A DNA stretch of 40,322 nucleotides from Acidobacteriota bacterium (lineage in GTDB: Bacteria; Acidobacteriota; Terriglobia; Bryobacterales; Bryobacteraceae): the NCBI GenBank assembly GCA_026394075.1, contig JAPKYX010000248.1, positions 1 to 40,322 of the forward strand, read 5' to 3'. Of this stretch, positions 1 to 8,808 are shown piece by piece (positions within the stretch are counted from its first letter, which is position 1; every line of letters begins with the position of its first letter). A model generated the notes under the pieces. It saw only the letters and a list, made by a program, of their open reading frames with translations, searched no databases and was not told where the DNA came from. The translations under genes were made by a program, and so were the position numbers.

Positions 1-3000
1 GACATTCGTACGACAGTTTCCAACTCGGACGGCTATTTCACGTTCGCCGCCGTACCTGTGGGTACGTATGAAGCGACCGTGGAAGCCGCCGGTTTCCAAA
101 CCTACGTGATCAGCGGCTTGGGCTTCACCGGTGCTGACAAACGCAATCTGGACATCGTACTGAAGGTTGGTTCGACGTCGGAGAAAGTGGAAGTGACGGG
201 CGCGGCCGATTTGCTCTCCCCCTCCGACTCCGGCGAAAAGTCGGCCGTGTTGACGACGAAGCAGTTGCAGGACTTTTCGGTGGTCGGCCGCTCGGCGGCG
301 GAATTCATCAAGATTCTGCCCGGCTTCGCCATCTCCAACACCGGCACCGAGAATCGCGCCAACTTCACGGGCGAGACGATCGGCATCAACGGTAACGGCG
401 AAGGCGGCAGCCAGAGCGCGTTCAACGGTGCCTATTCGGTGAACGGCCAGCCCGGCGGTTCGCTGGACATTACGGCGGACGGTTCGCACGTTTCCGACCC
501 CGGTTGCAACTGCGCCACGCCGGTGAACCCCAACACCGACATGATCCAGGAGTTCAAGGTGCTCACCTCCAACTTCTCGGCGGAAAACTCCAAGGGTCCG
601 GCGGTGGTCTCGAGTGTCTCCAAGTCCGGCGGCCGTGACTTCCACGGCGGCGCCTACATGTACGCCCGTCACTACTCAATGAACTCCAACGGTTGGGTGA
701 ACAATCGCCTCGGCCTGCAGCGCCCCCAGAACCGCTACTTCTTCCCCGGTGGCAACATCGGCGGTCCGGTTCTCATCCCTGGCACCAAGTTCAACAAGAA
801 CCGCGACAAGCTGTTCTTCTTCACGGGCTACGAGCACTACTTCCAGCGCCTGGACACGGGCGTCCTCCGCGCCACCGTGCCCACCGATGGCATGCGCGCG
901 GACAACTACAGCCCCGGCGAGTTGAGCAAACTGGGCAACATCACCTCCACGGGTGCACCTCCCAGCCAGTTCAACGGTGACGCGGCCGCTCTGTTCCCTG
1001 GTGGCATCATCCCGGCCAACCGGATCGACCCGACGGGCCGTGCGATCACCAACCTCTACCCCAAGGCCAACGCCAATCCGAACTCCAACGGCGGCTACAA
1101 CTACGTAGACCAGTTGGTGTTTGACCAGAACTCCATCCAGAGCCTGTCGCGCGTCGACTATTCGATCAGCGACAACACCAAACTGTTCGTCCGCTACAAC
1201 CTGCAGGCGGAAACGCAGCGTTTCCCGGTGAGCTTGTGGTGGCGTCCGCAGGGTGGCAATTCGGTGCCCTATCCCACCAGTGTGTTGGGCAAGAACCGGT
1301 CCCACTCTGTTTCGGCTTCGCTGACCCACGTGTTCAGCCCGACGCTGACCAACGAATTTGTGTTCGGCTACACCTACATCACCTTCCCGAACTCCTTTGA
1401 GGATCCGGGCAAGGTGGACCGCACCAAGTTGGGTGCGCCCTTCAAGGGCTTGTTCAAGAACGGCGTTTCTCAGCTGCCCGCGGCTTTGAGCTGGGGTGGT
1501 CAGGAACTGGCCGGTATGTTCAACCCCGGCGGCTTTGAAGCGGGCGGCTCCCGCGGCCTGTTCGCTGACAAGTACCTGCCGACGTTCTCCAACAACGTCA
1601 GCAAGGTTTGGGGCACGCACACCGTCAAGATGGGCGGCTTCTACGAGTACATCATCAACAACCAGCCGGCCAACGACTACACCAACGGCCTGGGCGTCTT
1701 CGCCAACTGGGGCGGCAACTCCACCGGCAACTCCTACGCGGACTTGCTGACCGGCCGCACCGCGGGCTATGAAGAAGCCAGCTTCAACCGGTTGAACAAC
1801 ATCGGTGTCCACATCTTCGAGGGCTTCGTGCAGGACTCCTGGAAGGTAAGCCGCCGCCTGACCCTCGACCTGGGTCTGCGTGTCTCCCACTATGGCCGCT
1901 GGTCGGACCGCGAAGGCTTTGGCTTTGCCATCTTCGATCAATCGAAGTACAACGCCAACGCCCTGCCCACCGAATACTCGGGCTTCTTGTGGAACAAGCG
2001 TGACTCCAGTGTCCCGCTGACCGGCTTCAAGACCCGTACGGCTTTCTTTGCGCCTCGCGTGGGCGCGGCCTATGATCTGTTCGGCACCGGCAAGACCGTG
2101 CTGCGCGGCGGCTGGGGACGATTCTTCTATCCGACCCCGCAGTTCACGACCGGTCTGGCCGTCTCGGCCGGTGTCCGGCGCCGTTCGATCGGCAACACCA
2201 CCTTCGCCGAGATCGATGCGACTCCGGCCGGCGCGGGCGACCGCCTGGGCGTGGCCGCGGTCGATGGCAAGAACGACAACAACCCTTACACCGACAGCTA
2301 CAGCTTCACGGTGGCCCAGCGCCTGCCGTTCTCCAGCCTGATGGAAGTGGCCTATGTGGGCAACCGCAGCCGCAACCAGCTGAACAATGGTGGTCCGGGT
2401 AGCGTCACCAACCTGGTTCCGGCGGGCACGCTGCTTCGCCCGGGCCTGGGTGATCCGCAAGCGGTCAGCCAGGACACCTACGATAGCTTCCGGCCGCTGC
2501 GCGGCTTCCAGGATTTCACCACGGCGACGTTTGGTCTCTACCAGAACTACAACTCGATGCAGGTGACCTGGGTCCGCACCAAGGGCCGCTACAACCTGAA
2601 CACGAACTACACCTGGAGCAAGTCGATGGGCATTACCGGCAACGGCGACCTGTTCAATGTGGAGAACAACTATGGTGTGATGCCGGGCGACCGCCGTCAC
2701 CTGTTCAACGCCGCTTACTCGGTTGAGCTGGGCAACTTCTCGCGCAACAAGATCGCGGGCGGCTTCGTGAACGGCTGGCAGCTCTCGGGCATCAGCCAGA
2801 TTCAGAGCGGTATCAACCTGGCCGGCAACACGGGCAACAACTTCAACCTCAACGTCAACGGCGCCACCTTCGCCAACTCGGGCTACCTCATCAGTGCCCG
2901 TTCGGTGAACGGTACGGACTCGATCGCGTTGCGGCCGAAGGTGAGCTGCACGGCCCAGGGCGGCGGCGGCACCAACCAATTCGTCAACGGCAACTGTTTC

Positions 3001-3306
3001 TCGCTGCCCACCGGCGCGCGTGACAATGGCCCGACGGTGATGGCTCCGGTCTACGGCCCGGCGTTCATGAACCACGATCTCGGCTTGTTCAAGAACTTCC
3101 AGATTTCTGAATCCAAGAAACTGCAGTTCCGGTTCAACGCCTACAACTTCCTGAACAACCCGCTGTGGTCGTTCAACGGCGGCACCAGCAATCTGAACCT
3201 GATCTTCGATCCGCAGACGCGCAAGCTCTCGAATCCGAACTTCGGGGTCGCCACGGAGAAACAGGGTCGCCGTATTGTCCAGCTGGCTTTGAAGTTCTAC
3301 TTCTAA
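1..3306 (+). CDS. TonB-dependent receptor, Oar-like (5' truncated by the window)
   Basis: The frame is open from base 1, so the true start lies upstream; 1101 residues are visible. The first ~50 residues are the end of a carboxypeptidase-regulatory (CarboxypepD_reg/Cna-B-like) beta-sandwich: a DGYFTF strand, then VPVGTYEATVEAAGF. A plug domain follows (QEFKVLTSNFSAE, then VSSVSKSGGRDFHGG), then a long beta-barrel region rich in Asn, Gly and aromatic residues. The C-terminus, LALKFYF, ends in Phe as expected for an outer-membrane barrel. Receptors of this architecture are expanded in Acidobacteriota and are thought to import oligosaccharides or other polymers using TonB energy; the substrate cannot be read from sequence. 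It lies upstream of the TPR/cytochrome/VWFA operon but is separated from it by a hairpin. The apparent start at base 58 (GTG) is internal to the domain and is not the real start. Confidence 0.93.
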   Translation, partial: DIRTTVSNSDGYFTFAAVPVGTYEATVEAAGFQTYVISGLGFTGADKRNLDIVLKVGSTSEKVEVTGAADLLSPSDSGEKSAVLTTKQLQDFSVVGRSAAEFIKILPGFAISNTGTENRANFTGETIGINGNGEGGSQSAFNGAYSVNGQPGGSLDITADGSHVSDPGCNCATPVNPNTDMIQEFKVLTSNFSAENSKGPAVVSSVSKSGGRDFHGGAYMYARHYSMNSNGWVNNRLGLQRPQNRYFFPGGNIGGPVLIPGTKFNKNRDKLFFFTGYEHYFQRLDTGVLRATVPTDGMRADNYSPGELSKLGNITSTGAPPSQFNGDAAALFPGGIIPANRIDPTGRAITNLYPKANANPNSNGGYNYVDQLVFDQNSIQSLSRVDYSISDNTKLFVRYNLQAETQRFPVSLWWRPQGGNSVPYPTSVLGKNRSHSVSASLTHVFSPTLTNEFVFGYTYITFPNSFEDPGKVDRTKLGAPFKGLFKNGVSQLPAALSWGGQELAGMFNPGGFEAGGSRGLFADKYLPTFSNNVSKVWGTHTVKMGGFYEYIINNQPANDYTNGLGVFANWGGNSTGNSYADLLTGRTAGYEEASFNRLNNIGVHIFEGFVQDSWKVSRRLTLDLGLRVSHYGRWSDREGFGFAIFDQSKYNANALPTEYSGFLWNKRDSSVPLTGFKTRTAFFAPRVGAAYDLFGTGKTVLRGGWGRFFYPTPQFTTGLAVSAGVRRRSIGNTTFAEIDATPAGAGDRLGVAAVDGKNDNNPYTDSYSFTVAQRLPFSSLMEVAYVGNRSRNQLNNGGPGSVTNLVPAGTLLRPGLGDPQAVSQDTYDSFRPLRGFQDFTTATFGLYQNYNSMQVTWVRTKGRYNLNTNYTWSKSMGITGNGDLFNVENNYGVMPGDRRHLFNAAYSVELGNFSRNKIAGGFVNGWQLSGISQIQSGINLAGNTGNNFNLNVNGATFANSGYLISARSVNGTDSIALRPKVSCTAQGGGGTNQFVNGNCFSLPTGARDNGPTVMAPVYGPAFMNHDLGLFKNFQISESKKLQFRFNAYNFLNNPLWSFNGGTSNLNLIFDPQTRKLSNPNFGVATEKQGRRIVQLALKFYF

Positions 3307-3337
3307 GCTGGCGCGGCGGCAAGCTGCATGAACGAAC

Positions 3338-3367
3338 TTGGGGTGGCCGTGAAAGCGGTCACCCCAA
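3338..3367 (+). terminator. Terminator-like hairpin after TonB receptor
   Basis: A 12-bp stem (TTGGGGTGGCCG pairing with CGGTCACCCCAA, including one G-U pair) closes a 6-nt loop 31 nt after the receptor stop codon. Only a weak T-rich tail follows (TCGTGTCTTT), so termination may be partial. It separates the receptor from the downstream operon. Confidence 0.6.
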
Positions 3368-3394
3368 TCGTGTCTTTACTGCCTGAATCGTGTC

Positions 3395-3400
3395 TATCAT
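3395..3400 (+). promoter_or_regulatory. -10-like TATCAT for a probable leaderless start
   Basis: TATCAT lies exactly 7 nt before the ATG at 3408, and no Shine-Dalgarno is visible. The same arrangement recurs at other gene heads in this window. No convincing -35 is seen. Confidence 0.45.
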
Positions 3401-3407
3401 GGTGCTA

Positions 3408-4538
3408 ATGAAGTACTGGTGGTTGCTGTTGGCCAGCTGTGTCCTCGTGTCCGCGCAGCCGATGGACCGTGGCTTGGAGGTGGCTCTAAAGGCGCACCAG
3501 GCCGGCAACTATGAGCAAGCGGCGGCGGGCTACCGGACGTTTCTGAACGCCAACCCGAATGCCTTTGAGATCCGCTCCAATCTAGGAGCCGTGCTGGTGC
3601 GGCTGGCCAAGTACACTGAGGCGATTGAAGAGTACAAGCTGGCGCTGAAGAAGGCACCGGCCAATGCGGGCATCGGCTTCAATCTGGCCCTGGCCTACTA
3701 CAAGTCCGGCGCGATTCCGGAAGCCGCCCGGGAGCTGTCCACGGTGCGGGCCATTTCGCCCGACCCTCTGCCGGTGAACCTCCTGCTGGCCGATTGCTGG
3801 CTGCAAATGGGTGAGTTCGCCAAGGTCAGCGACCTGCTGAGCCCAATGGAGCTGGCCCGGCCGGATGATCTGGGGCTGGCCTATCTGCTGGGGACGGCGC
3901 TGGTCCGGCAAGGCAAGGTGGAAGACGGCCAGAAGCAGTTGAACAAAATCTTTGCGGGCGGCGATTCGGGCGAAGTCCGCCTGCTGCTGGGCACCGCCAA
4001 GCTGAATGCGGCCGACGTGCCGGGTGCGATGGAAGAATTAAAGAAGGCGGTGGAATTGAATCCCAATCTCGCCTCCGCCCATGCCTACCTGGGCCAGGCT
4101 CTGCTGATGAGCGGCGATTCCGACGGCGCGGCCAAGGCCTTTCAGCGCGAACTGGCGCTGGCCCCGTATGACTTCACCGCCAACCTGAACATGGCGGCGC
4201 TACTGCGTCAGGATCAGGACTACGAGAAGGCGAAGCTGCACCTGGAGCGGGCGCTGCGCGTGCGTCCCGGCGACACCGGCGTGCGTTATCAGCAGGGCTC
4301 GATTGCGCTGGCCGAAAACAAGGTGGATCAAGCGCGGCAGATGCTGGAAGCGGTGGTGGCGGATGCGCCGGAGTTTGTGGAGGCGCACGTGTCGCTGGCC
4401 ACCGTCTATTACCGGCTCAAACGCAAAGCCGATGGTGATCGCGAGCGCGCGCTGGTGGAGAAGTTGAACGTCGAGATCCAGGCACGCCAGCCCAAGGGCG
4501 ATCCGATCCCCGCCAAGGGTGGAGTGCCGCAGCCATGA
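3408..4538 (+). CDS. Secreted tetratricopeptide-repeat protein
   Basis: This 376-residue protein has a short N-terminal signal peptide (MKYWWLLLASCVLVSAQ) followed by about nine to ten TPR units with the usual pattern, for example YEQAAAGYRTFL, YTEAIEEYKLALKKAP, VPGAMEELKKAVELNP, SDGAAKAFQRELALAP and YEKAKLHLERALRVRP. TPR solenoids are scaffolds for protein-protein contacts; after export it would act in the periplasm or at the outer membrane. I chose ATG 3408 because a TATCAT box sits 7 nt upstream and because it puts the signal peptide at the very N-terminus. ATG 3399 and GTG 3390 are in frame and possible. The stop codon overlaps the start of the next gene by 4 bp (ATGA), so the two are translationally coupled. 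It is the first gene of a six-gene operon running to 12703. Confidence 0.88.
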   Translation: MKYWWLLLASCVLVSAQPMDRGLEVALKAHQAGNYEQAAAGYRTFLNANPNAFEIRSNLGAVLVRLAKYTEAIEEYKLALKKAPANAGIGFNLALAYYKSGAIPEAARELSTVRAISPDPLPVNLLLADCWLQMGEFAKVSDLLSPMELARPDDLGLAYLLGTALVRQGKVEDGQKQLNKIFAGGDSGEVRLLLGTAKLNAADVPGAMEELKKAVELNPNLASAHAYLGQALLMSGDSDGAAKAFQRELALAPYDFTANLNMAALLRQDQDYEKAKLHLERALRVRPGDTGVRYQQGSIALAENKVDQARQMLEAVVADAPEFVEAHVSLATVYYRLKRKADGDRERALVEKLNVEIQARQPKGDPIPAKGGVPQP

Positions 4539-5689
4539 TGGTTCTGCTGTGCGCGGTGGGTCTGGCCTGGCAAGCCGCGGCTCCTAAGTCGGCGGCGGTC
4601 AAGCCTGCTGCTGCAAAGCCGGTAGCGCCCCGGACCGGGCCGTCCGCCGCCGTGCCACCGGTGGCGGCGCAAGCGGAAGCAGCGCGCAAGGCCGGACAGT
4701 TGGACGAAGCCTTGAAGCTCTACCGCCAGGGCACGGCGGTGGCACCCCGGTGGGCCGACGGCTGGTGGTCGCTGGGGACCATCTCGTATCTCAAGGAACA
4801 GTACCCGCAATGCCGCGATGCCCTGCAGCGTTATGTGGCGCTGGAGCCGAAATCGAGCGTCGGGTTGGCCTTCCTGGGCCTCTGCCAGTTTGAGACGGGC
4901 CAGTTTGACGCTGCCTTGCGCGGTATTGAAAAGGCCTATGCCATGGGCCTGCCCTCTGGCGACACGGTCACGCGGGAGGCGCTCTACAAGCTGGCCGTGG
5001 TGCAGACCAAGTCCGGCAACTTTGAGCGAGCTTTGCAGATTTGCACCGCGCTCCACCGCGAGAAGGAATCACCCGAAGTGGTGGCGCTGGCGGGATTAGC
5101 GGCGCTGCGCAAGCCCGTCTTCCCGCAGGAGATGGCGCCCGACGATCGAGAGCTGATCTTCAAGATGGGCCGCGCCATGATGCTGGCCGCGGATCGCCAT
5201 GCCGGGCAAGCAGGGAAGCTGCTGGCGGAACTGGTGGAGTCCTATCCAAAGACTCCGAACGTCAACTACGCCTACGGTGCATTTCTGATCGCCACCGAAG
5301 CGGATCGCGGTCTTGATGAGCTGCGCGCTGAATTGAAGTTGGACCCGAATCATTTGCCCGCGCTGGTTACCTTGGCGGACGAATTGATGAAGCGCGGCAA
5401 CCCGGCGGAGGCGTTGACGGTGGCCGAACATGCGGCCAAACAAGCACCCCGCAACTTCCCCGCGCGCGCTCTTTATGGGCGTGCATTGGTGGAGAACGGT
5501 AAGGTGCAGCCGGGCATCGTCGAACTGGAGTACGCCTTGAAGCTGGCTCCGGATTCGCCCCAGGTGCACTTTTTTCTGGCGTCCGCGTACGGCAAGGCCG
5601 GGCGCAAAGAGGATGCTGCGCGGGAGCGCGAGCAGTTCTTGAAGCTGAAGCAAGCGGGACAGTCCATGGCGGCGCCGGAGGCCAAGTGA
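4535..5689 (+). CDS. Secreted tetratricopeptide-repeat protein, second of tandem pair
   Basis: This 384-residue protein starts with a short hydrophobic signal segment (MMVLLCAVGLAWQAAA), then an Ala/Pro/Lys-rich linker (about residues 15-50), then TPR units over the rest: DEALKLYRQGTAVAP, YPQCRDALQRYVALEP, FDAALRGIEKAYAMG, and C-terminal units including PAEALTVAEHAAKQAP and GIVELEYALKLAPDS. It overlaps the preceding gene by 4 bp, and a GGAG about ten nt upstream can serve as ribosome binding site. It is probably a scaffold working with the other exported products of the operon. It is not a close duplicate of its neighbour: the linker and repeat sequences differ. An ATG one codon downstream (4538) is an equally possible start. 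Confidence 0.87.
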   Translation: MMVLLCAVGLAWQAAAPKSAAVKPAAAKPVAPRTGPSAAVPPVAAQAEAARKAGQLDEALKLYRQGTAVAPRWADGWWSLGTISYLKEQYPQCRDALQRYVALEPKSSVGLAFLGLCQFETGQFDAALRGIEKAYAMGLPSGDTVTREALYKLAVVQTKSGNFERALQICTALHREKESPEVVALAGLAALRKPVFPQEMAPDDRELIFKMGRAMMLAADRHAGQAGKLLAELVESYPKTPNVNYAYGAFLIATEADRGLDELRAELKLDPNHLPALVTLADELMKRGNPAEALTVAEHAAKQAPRNFPARALYGRALVENGKVQPGIVELEYALKLAPDSPQVHFFLASAYGKAGRKEDAAREREQFLKLKQAGQSMAAPEAK

Positions 5690-5702
5690 AGGATGTACCG
5701 CG

Positions 5703-6692
5703 ATGATCGTTGCGATGCTGTGGCTGGCCGCGGCCTTGCCTTGTGGGAGCTGCCATGTTCATCAGACCCGCCAGCATGAGGCGACGATGATGGCGCATAC
5801 GTTGAGCCCGCCCACGCAGTCCCCCGTGTTCCGCGAGATTCCCAAATTGCGCCATACGCTGGGGCCCTACAAGTACGAGATCGACGCGCAGCGCTACCGC
5901 GTCACCGACGGCACCAGCACCATTGACGCGCCCATGCATTGGGCGGTCGGGCAGGGTGAAGCGGGGCAGACTTGGGTGATTGAGTACAACGGTCAACTAT
6001 TGGAAAGCCGGGTGAGCTACTACGCCGACACCAAATCGCTGGGCAACACCATCGGGGCGCCGCCCGGCCTGCCCAAGAACCTGCTGGAAGCGGCGGGGCG
6101 GGAACTGACGCCGCGGGCGTTGACCGAGTGCTTCAACTGCCATTCCGCGCCGCCGGTCACACTGGCCGCGGGTGTCGCGCGCGGAACGCTGGCTTGGACA
6201 CAGGCGCTGCGGGCGGGCGTCCAGTGTGAGAGTTGCCATTTGCGCGCGGATCGTCACGCAGCATCGGTGGCGGCGGCCGCGAAGCCTGAACTGCGGCCCG
6301 CGTCGCTGAAAAAGATCGGGGCGGAAGAGCTGTCCGACGTCTGTGGCAAGTGCCACCGGACCTGGGCTGATATTGCGTCGAACGGCCCGCGCGGCGTCGG
6401 CAATGTGCGCTTTCAGCCGTATCGCATTGCGCGCTCGAAGTGCTATGACGCCACCGAGGCGCGGATCAGTTGCTCGGCCTGTCATGACGCGCACAACCGC
6501 CCGGACCGCGCCGCGGCGATTGCCGCCACCCGGACGGCCTGCCTCAGTTGCCACGAGAAAGGCTGTAAAACCGGTGCCACGAAGGACTGCGCCAGCTGCC
6601 ACATGCCGAAGTACGAAATACCTGGTTCGCACTTCAGCTTCACTGACCATTGGATTCGAGTTGTAAGGAACAAAAATGAATATCCGGACTAG
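5703..6692 (+). CDS. Multiheme (seven CxxCH) c-type cytochrome
   Basis: This 329-residue protein has seven CxxCH heme-attachment motifs, beginning at Cys14, 143, 175, 214, 257, 280 and 296. The first lies directly after the short N-terminal hydrophobic segment (MIVAMLWLAAALP); residues 20-140 form a heme-free domain; the other six are clustered in the C-terminal half. Multiheme cytochromes of this kind transfer electrons in the periplasm or at the cell surface; the closing FTDHWIRV resembles the end of tetraheme/doubly-CXXCH cytochromes. An AAGGA sequence 9 nt upstream supports the start, 13 nt after the preceding TPR gene. The 3' end overlaps the next gene by 17 bp. Its place among TPR, VWFA and beta-propeller genes suggests a redox role in an exported complex, which is inference. 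Confidence 0.9.
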   Translation: MIVAMLWLAAALPCGSCHVHQTRQHEATMMAHTLSPPTQSPVFREIPKLRHTLGPYKYEIDAQRYRVTDGTSTIDAPMHWAVGQGEAGQTWVIEYNGQLLESRVSYYADTKSLGNTIGAPPGLPKNLLEAAGRELTPRALTECFNCHSAPPVTLAAGVARGTLAWTQALRAGVQCESCHLRADRHAASVAAAAKPELRPASLKKIGAEELSDVCGKCHRTWADIASNGPRGVGNVRFQPYRIARSKCYDATEARISCSACHDAHNRPDRAAAIAATRTACLSCHEKGCKTGATKDCASCHMPKYEIPGSHFSFTDHWIRVVRNKNEYPD

Positions 6693-8808
6693 CTTCGCGG
6701 CTCTGATGGCCGCCTCCTTTGCCTTGGCTCAAGACCCGCCGGTGATCAAGACCACCGTGGATGAAGTGGTGCTCGACGTGGTCGTGCGCGACAAGAAAGG
6801 CAAGCCGATCAAGGATCTGACCGCGGCGGACATTACGTTGATGGACAACGGAGTGAAGCAGCAGATCAAGGGCTTCCGGTTGGTTGATGGTGCCGAAGCG
6901 ATTGAGGCCGAGAAGCACACGCCGCTCGACCCGCTACGCCAGTTGCGTTTGGTGACGCTGGTGTTTGAACCCGTCAGCCAGGACGCCCGGCGCATCGCCA
7001 AGCAGGCGGCGCTGGAGTTGATCAAAGGTGACCAAGGCACCAACGTTTTCTATTCGGTGATGACCCTCAACAACGGGCTGTTTATTCTCCAGCAGTTCAC
7101 CACCGACAAGGAGAAGCTTCGCAAGGCGATCGAGAAGGCCACCAGCGGGCAGTTCGCCAGCTATGCCGCCGAATCGGATCGCATCAAGGGCGAACTGACG
7201 GCCTCAATGGATCGGCTGCGGCAGGGGGTAACGCCCAACGCCAGTCCGCTGGATACTTCCGCGGCCGCCCAGCAGCAGGCCGGGCAGCAACAAGGGAGCC
7301 GGGCCGTGGACATGAAGCTGATCGATATTCAGAACGAGATGCTGCGCTTTGATCAGGCCATTGGCGCGGGTGAGAATACGCGCATGTCGATCTTCGGGCT
7401 GCTGTCGCTGGTCCGCGGACAACAGTCGATGCCGGGCCGAAAGACGATCCTCTACTTCTCGGAAGGGCTCTGGATTCCCACCCACCTCGACATTCCCTGG
7501 CGCAACCTGATGTCAACGGCCAACCGGGACAACGTGACGTTCTACCCCATTGACGCGCGCGGCGTCCAGACGGGGGGGCAGAATGCCTCCGCCGCCGCCG
7601 ACATGGCCCGGGCCGCTGCCGCCAGCGCGGCTTCGATCACACAGGACGGCGGAGCAGTGTCGGTGGAATCCGTCCGGTCCAGCGAAACGGGCGAGGCCAG
7701 TGTCCGCAATAACGTGCAACTACCCTTGCGGGACCTGGCGGAATCGACCGGCGGCTTTTTGATCGGCGACACCAACGATCTGCGGCCTTCGCTGAAGCGC
7801 GTCAATGAGGAAGTGAACTCGTTCTACGAAGTCACCTATTCGCCCGGGATCACCACCTATGACGGCACCTTCCGCAAGACCGCCGTCAGCGTGGCTCGCA
7901 AGGACATGGTGGTGCATGCGCGCAATGGCTACTTCGCGCTGCCGCCTGACGTCCGCGGCGGCACGCCGTTGCTGCCGTATGAAGTGTCGCTGCTGAAGGC
8001 GCTGGATTCCAAGCCCTTGCCGCGTGATGTCGAATTTCGCACGGCGGCCATTCGGTTTGAGCCGGGCAAGGAATCAACCAAGGCATCGCTGGTGATGGAA
8101 GTTCCGTTTGCCAACCTGGGATTCACTGAAGATGCCGAGAAGAAGGCGTTCAAGGGCCGCTTGTCGCTGATGGCGCTGGTGAAGGACAGCAAGGGCGAGG
8201 TGGTGCAGAAGTTCTCGCGGGACCTGCCGCAAACCGTTCCGGCGGCCCTTCTGCCGCAGCGGAAGGCGGGCAATTTCGTCTACCGCGAACAGTTGACGTT
8301 GCCCGCGGGCCGCTACACCCTGGAGTCCGCCGTGGTGGATCATGAGACCGGCAAGCATGGCGCAAAGAAGGCCGTGCTTGTGGTGCCGTCGCGAGTGTCG
8401 GGCGTCGGCGTTTCCAGCTTGGCGCTGGTGAAGAACTTTGAAGCCAACGGGATGGGCTTGGCCGCTGACGATCCGTTCCAGTATCAGGGAGGGCGCATCA
8501 CGCCCGCACTGGCCAACACCATCTACGCCGTTAAGGGCGCACAGATGTCCATGTTCTTTGTGGTTTACCCAGATCCAAACATCGCGGAAAAGCCACAGGT
8601 GGTGATGGAATACGTTCTCGATGGCAAGCCGATTGGCCGCGGCGAAGTGCCGCTGCCGGCGGCGGACGCATCGGGCAAGATCCCTTACGTGATGTCTTCG
8701 CCGGCGGAGAACATGCCGCCCGGCAACTATGAGGTTCGCCTGCTGGTGAAGCAGGGCAATACCGTGGCGGAAGATCGGGCGTTTGTCACTGTTGCGGCAA
8801 AGCCATGA
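6676..8808 (+). CDS. VWFA-related acidobacterial protein, first of pair
   Basis: This 710-residue protein has a signal peptide (MNIRTSFAALMAASFALAQ) and then the characteristic N-terminal module of the VWFA-related acidobacterial family, VDEVVLDVVVRDKKGKPI, followed by LTAADITLMDNGV. The von Willebrand A-like domain spans about residues 90-320: strand RLVTLVFEPVSQ, then PGRKTILYFSEG near residue 255 and VTFYPIDARGVQ. The C-terminal ~300 residues are beta-rich and end with GNYEVRLLVKQGN. The expected metal-binding DxSxS motif after the first strand is not visible (it reads FEPVSQ), so MIDAS-type adhesion is doubtful. An AAGGA lies 6 nt before the ATG. It overlaps the cytochrome gene by 17 bp and the next VWFA gene by 4 bp. 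It is probably periplasmic or surface-exposed; its biochemical role is unknown. Confidence 0.9.
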   Translation: MNIRTSFAALMAASFALAQDPPVIKTTVDEVVLDVVVRDKKGKPIKDLTAADITLMDNGVKQQIKGFRLVDGAEAIEAEKHTPLDPLRQLRLVTLVFEPVSQDARRIAKQAALELIKGDQGTNVFYSVMTLNNGLFILQQFTTDKEKLRKAIEKATSGQFASYAAESDRIKGELTASMDRLRQGVTPNASPLDTSAAAQQQAGQQQGSRAVDMKLIDIQNEMLRFDQAIGAGENTRMSIFGLLSLVRGQQSMPGRKTILYFSEGLWIPTHLDIPWRNLMSTANRDNVTFYPIDARGVQTGGQNASAAADMARAAAASAASITQDGGAVSVESVRSSETGEASVRNNVQLPLRDLAESTGGFLIGDTNDLRPSLKRVNEEVNSFYEVTYSPGITTYDGTFRKTAVSVARKDMVVHARNGYFALPPDVRGGTPLLPYEVSLLKALDSKPLPRDVEFRTAAIRFEPGKESTKASLVMEVPFANLGFTEDAEKKAFKGRLSLMALVKDSKGEVVQKFSRDLPQTVPAALLPQRKAGNFVYREQLTLPAGRYTLESAVVDHETGKHGAKKAVLVVPSRVSGVGVSSLALVKNFEANGMGLAADDPFQYQGGRITPALANTIYAVKGAQMSMFFVVYPDPNIAEKPQVVMEYVLDGKPIGRGEVPLPAADASGKIPYVMSSPAENMPPGNYEVRLLVKQGNTVAEDRAFVTVAAKP

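Noticed and set aside
676-3075. 799-codon open frame on the minus strand
   Set aside because: It is entirely antisense to the TonB receptor; its composition (Val/Ala/Arg/His-rich, no domain) is the mirror of GC-rich third positions in the real gene.
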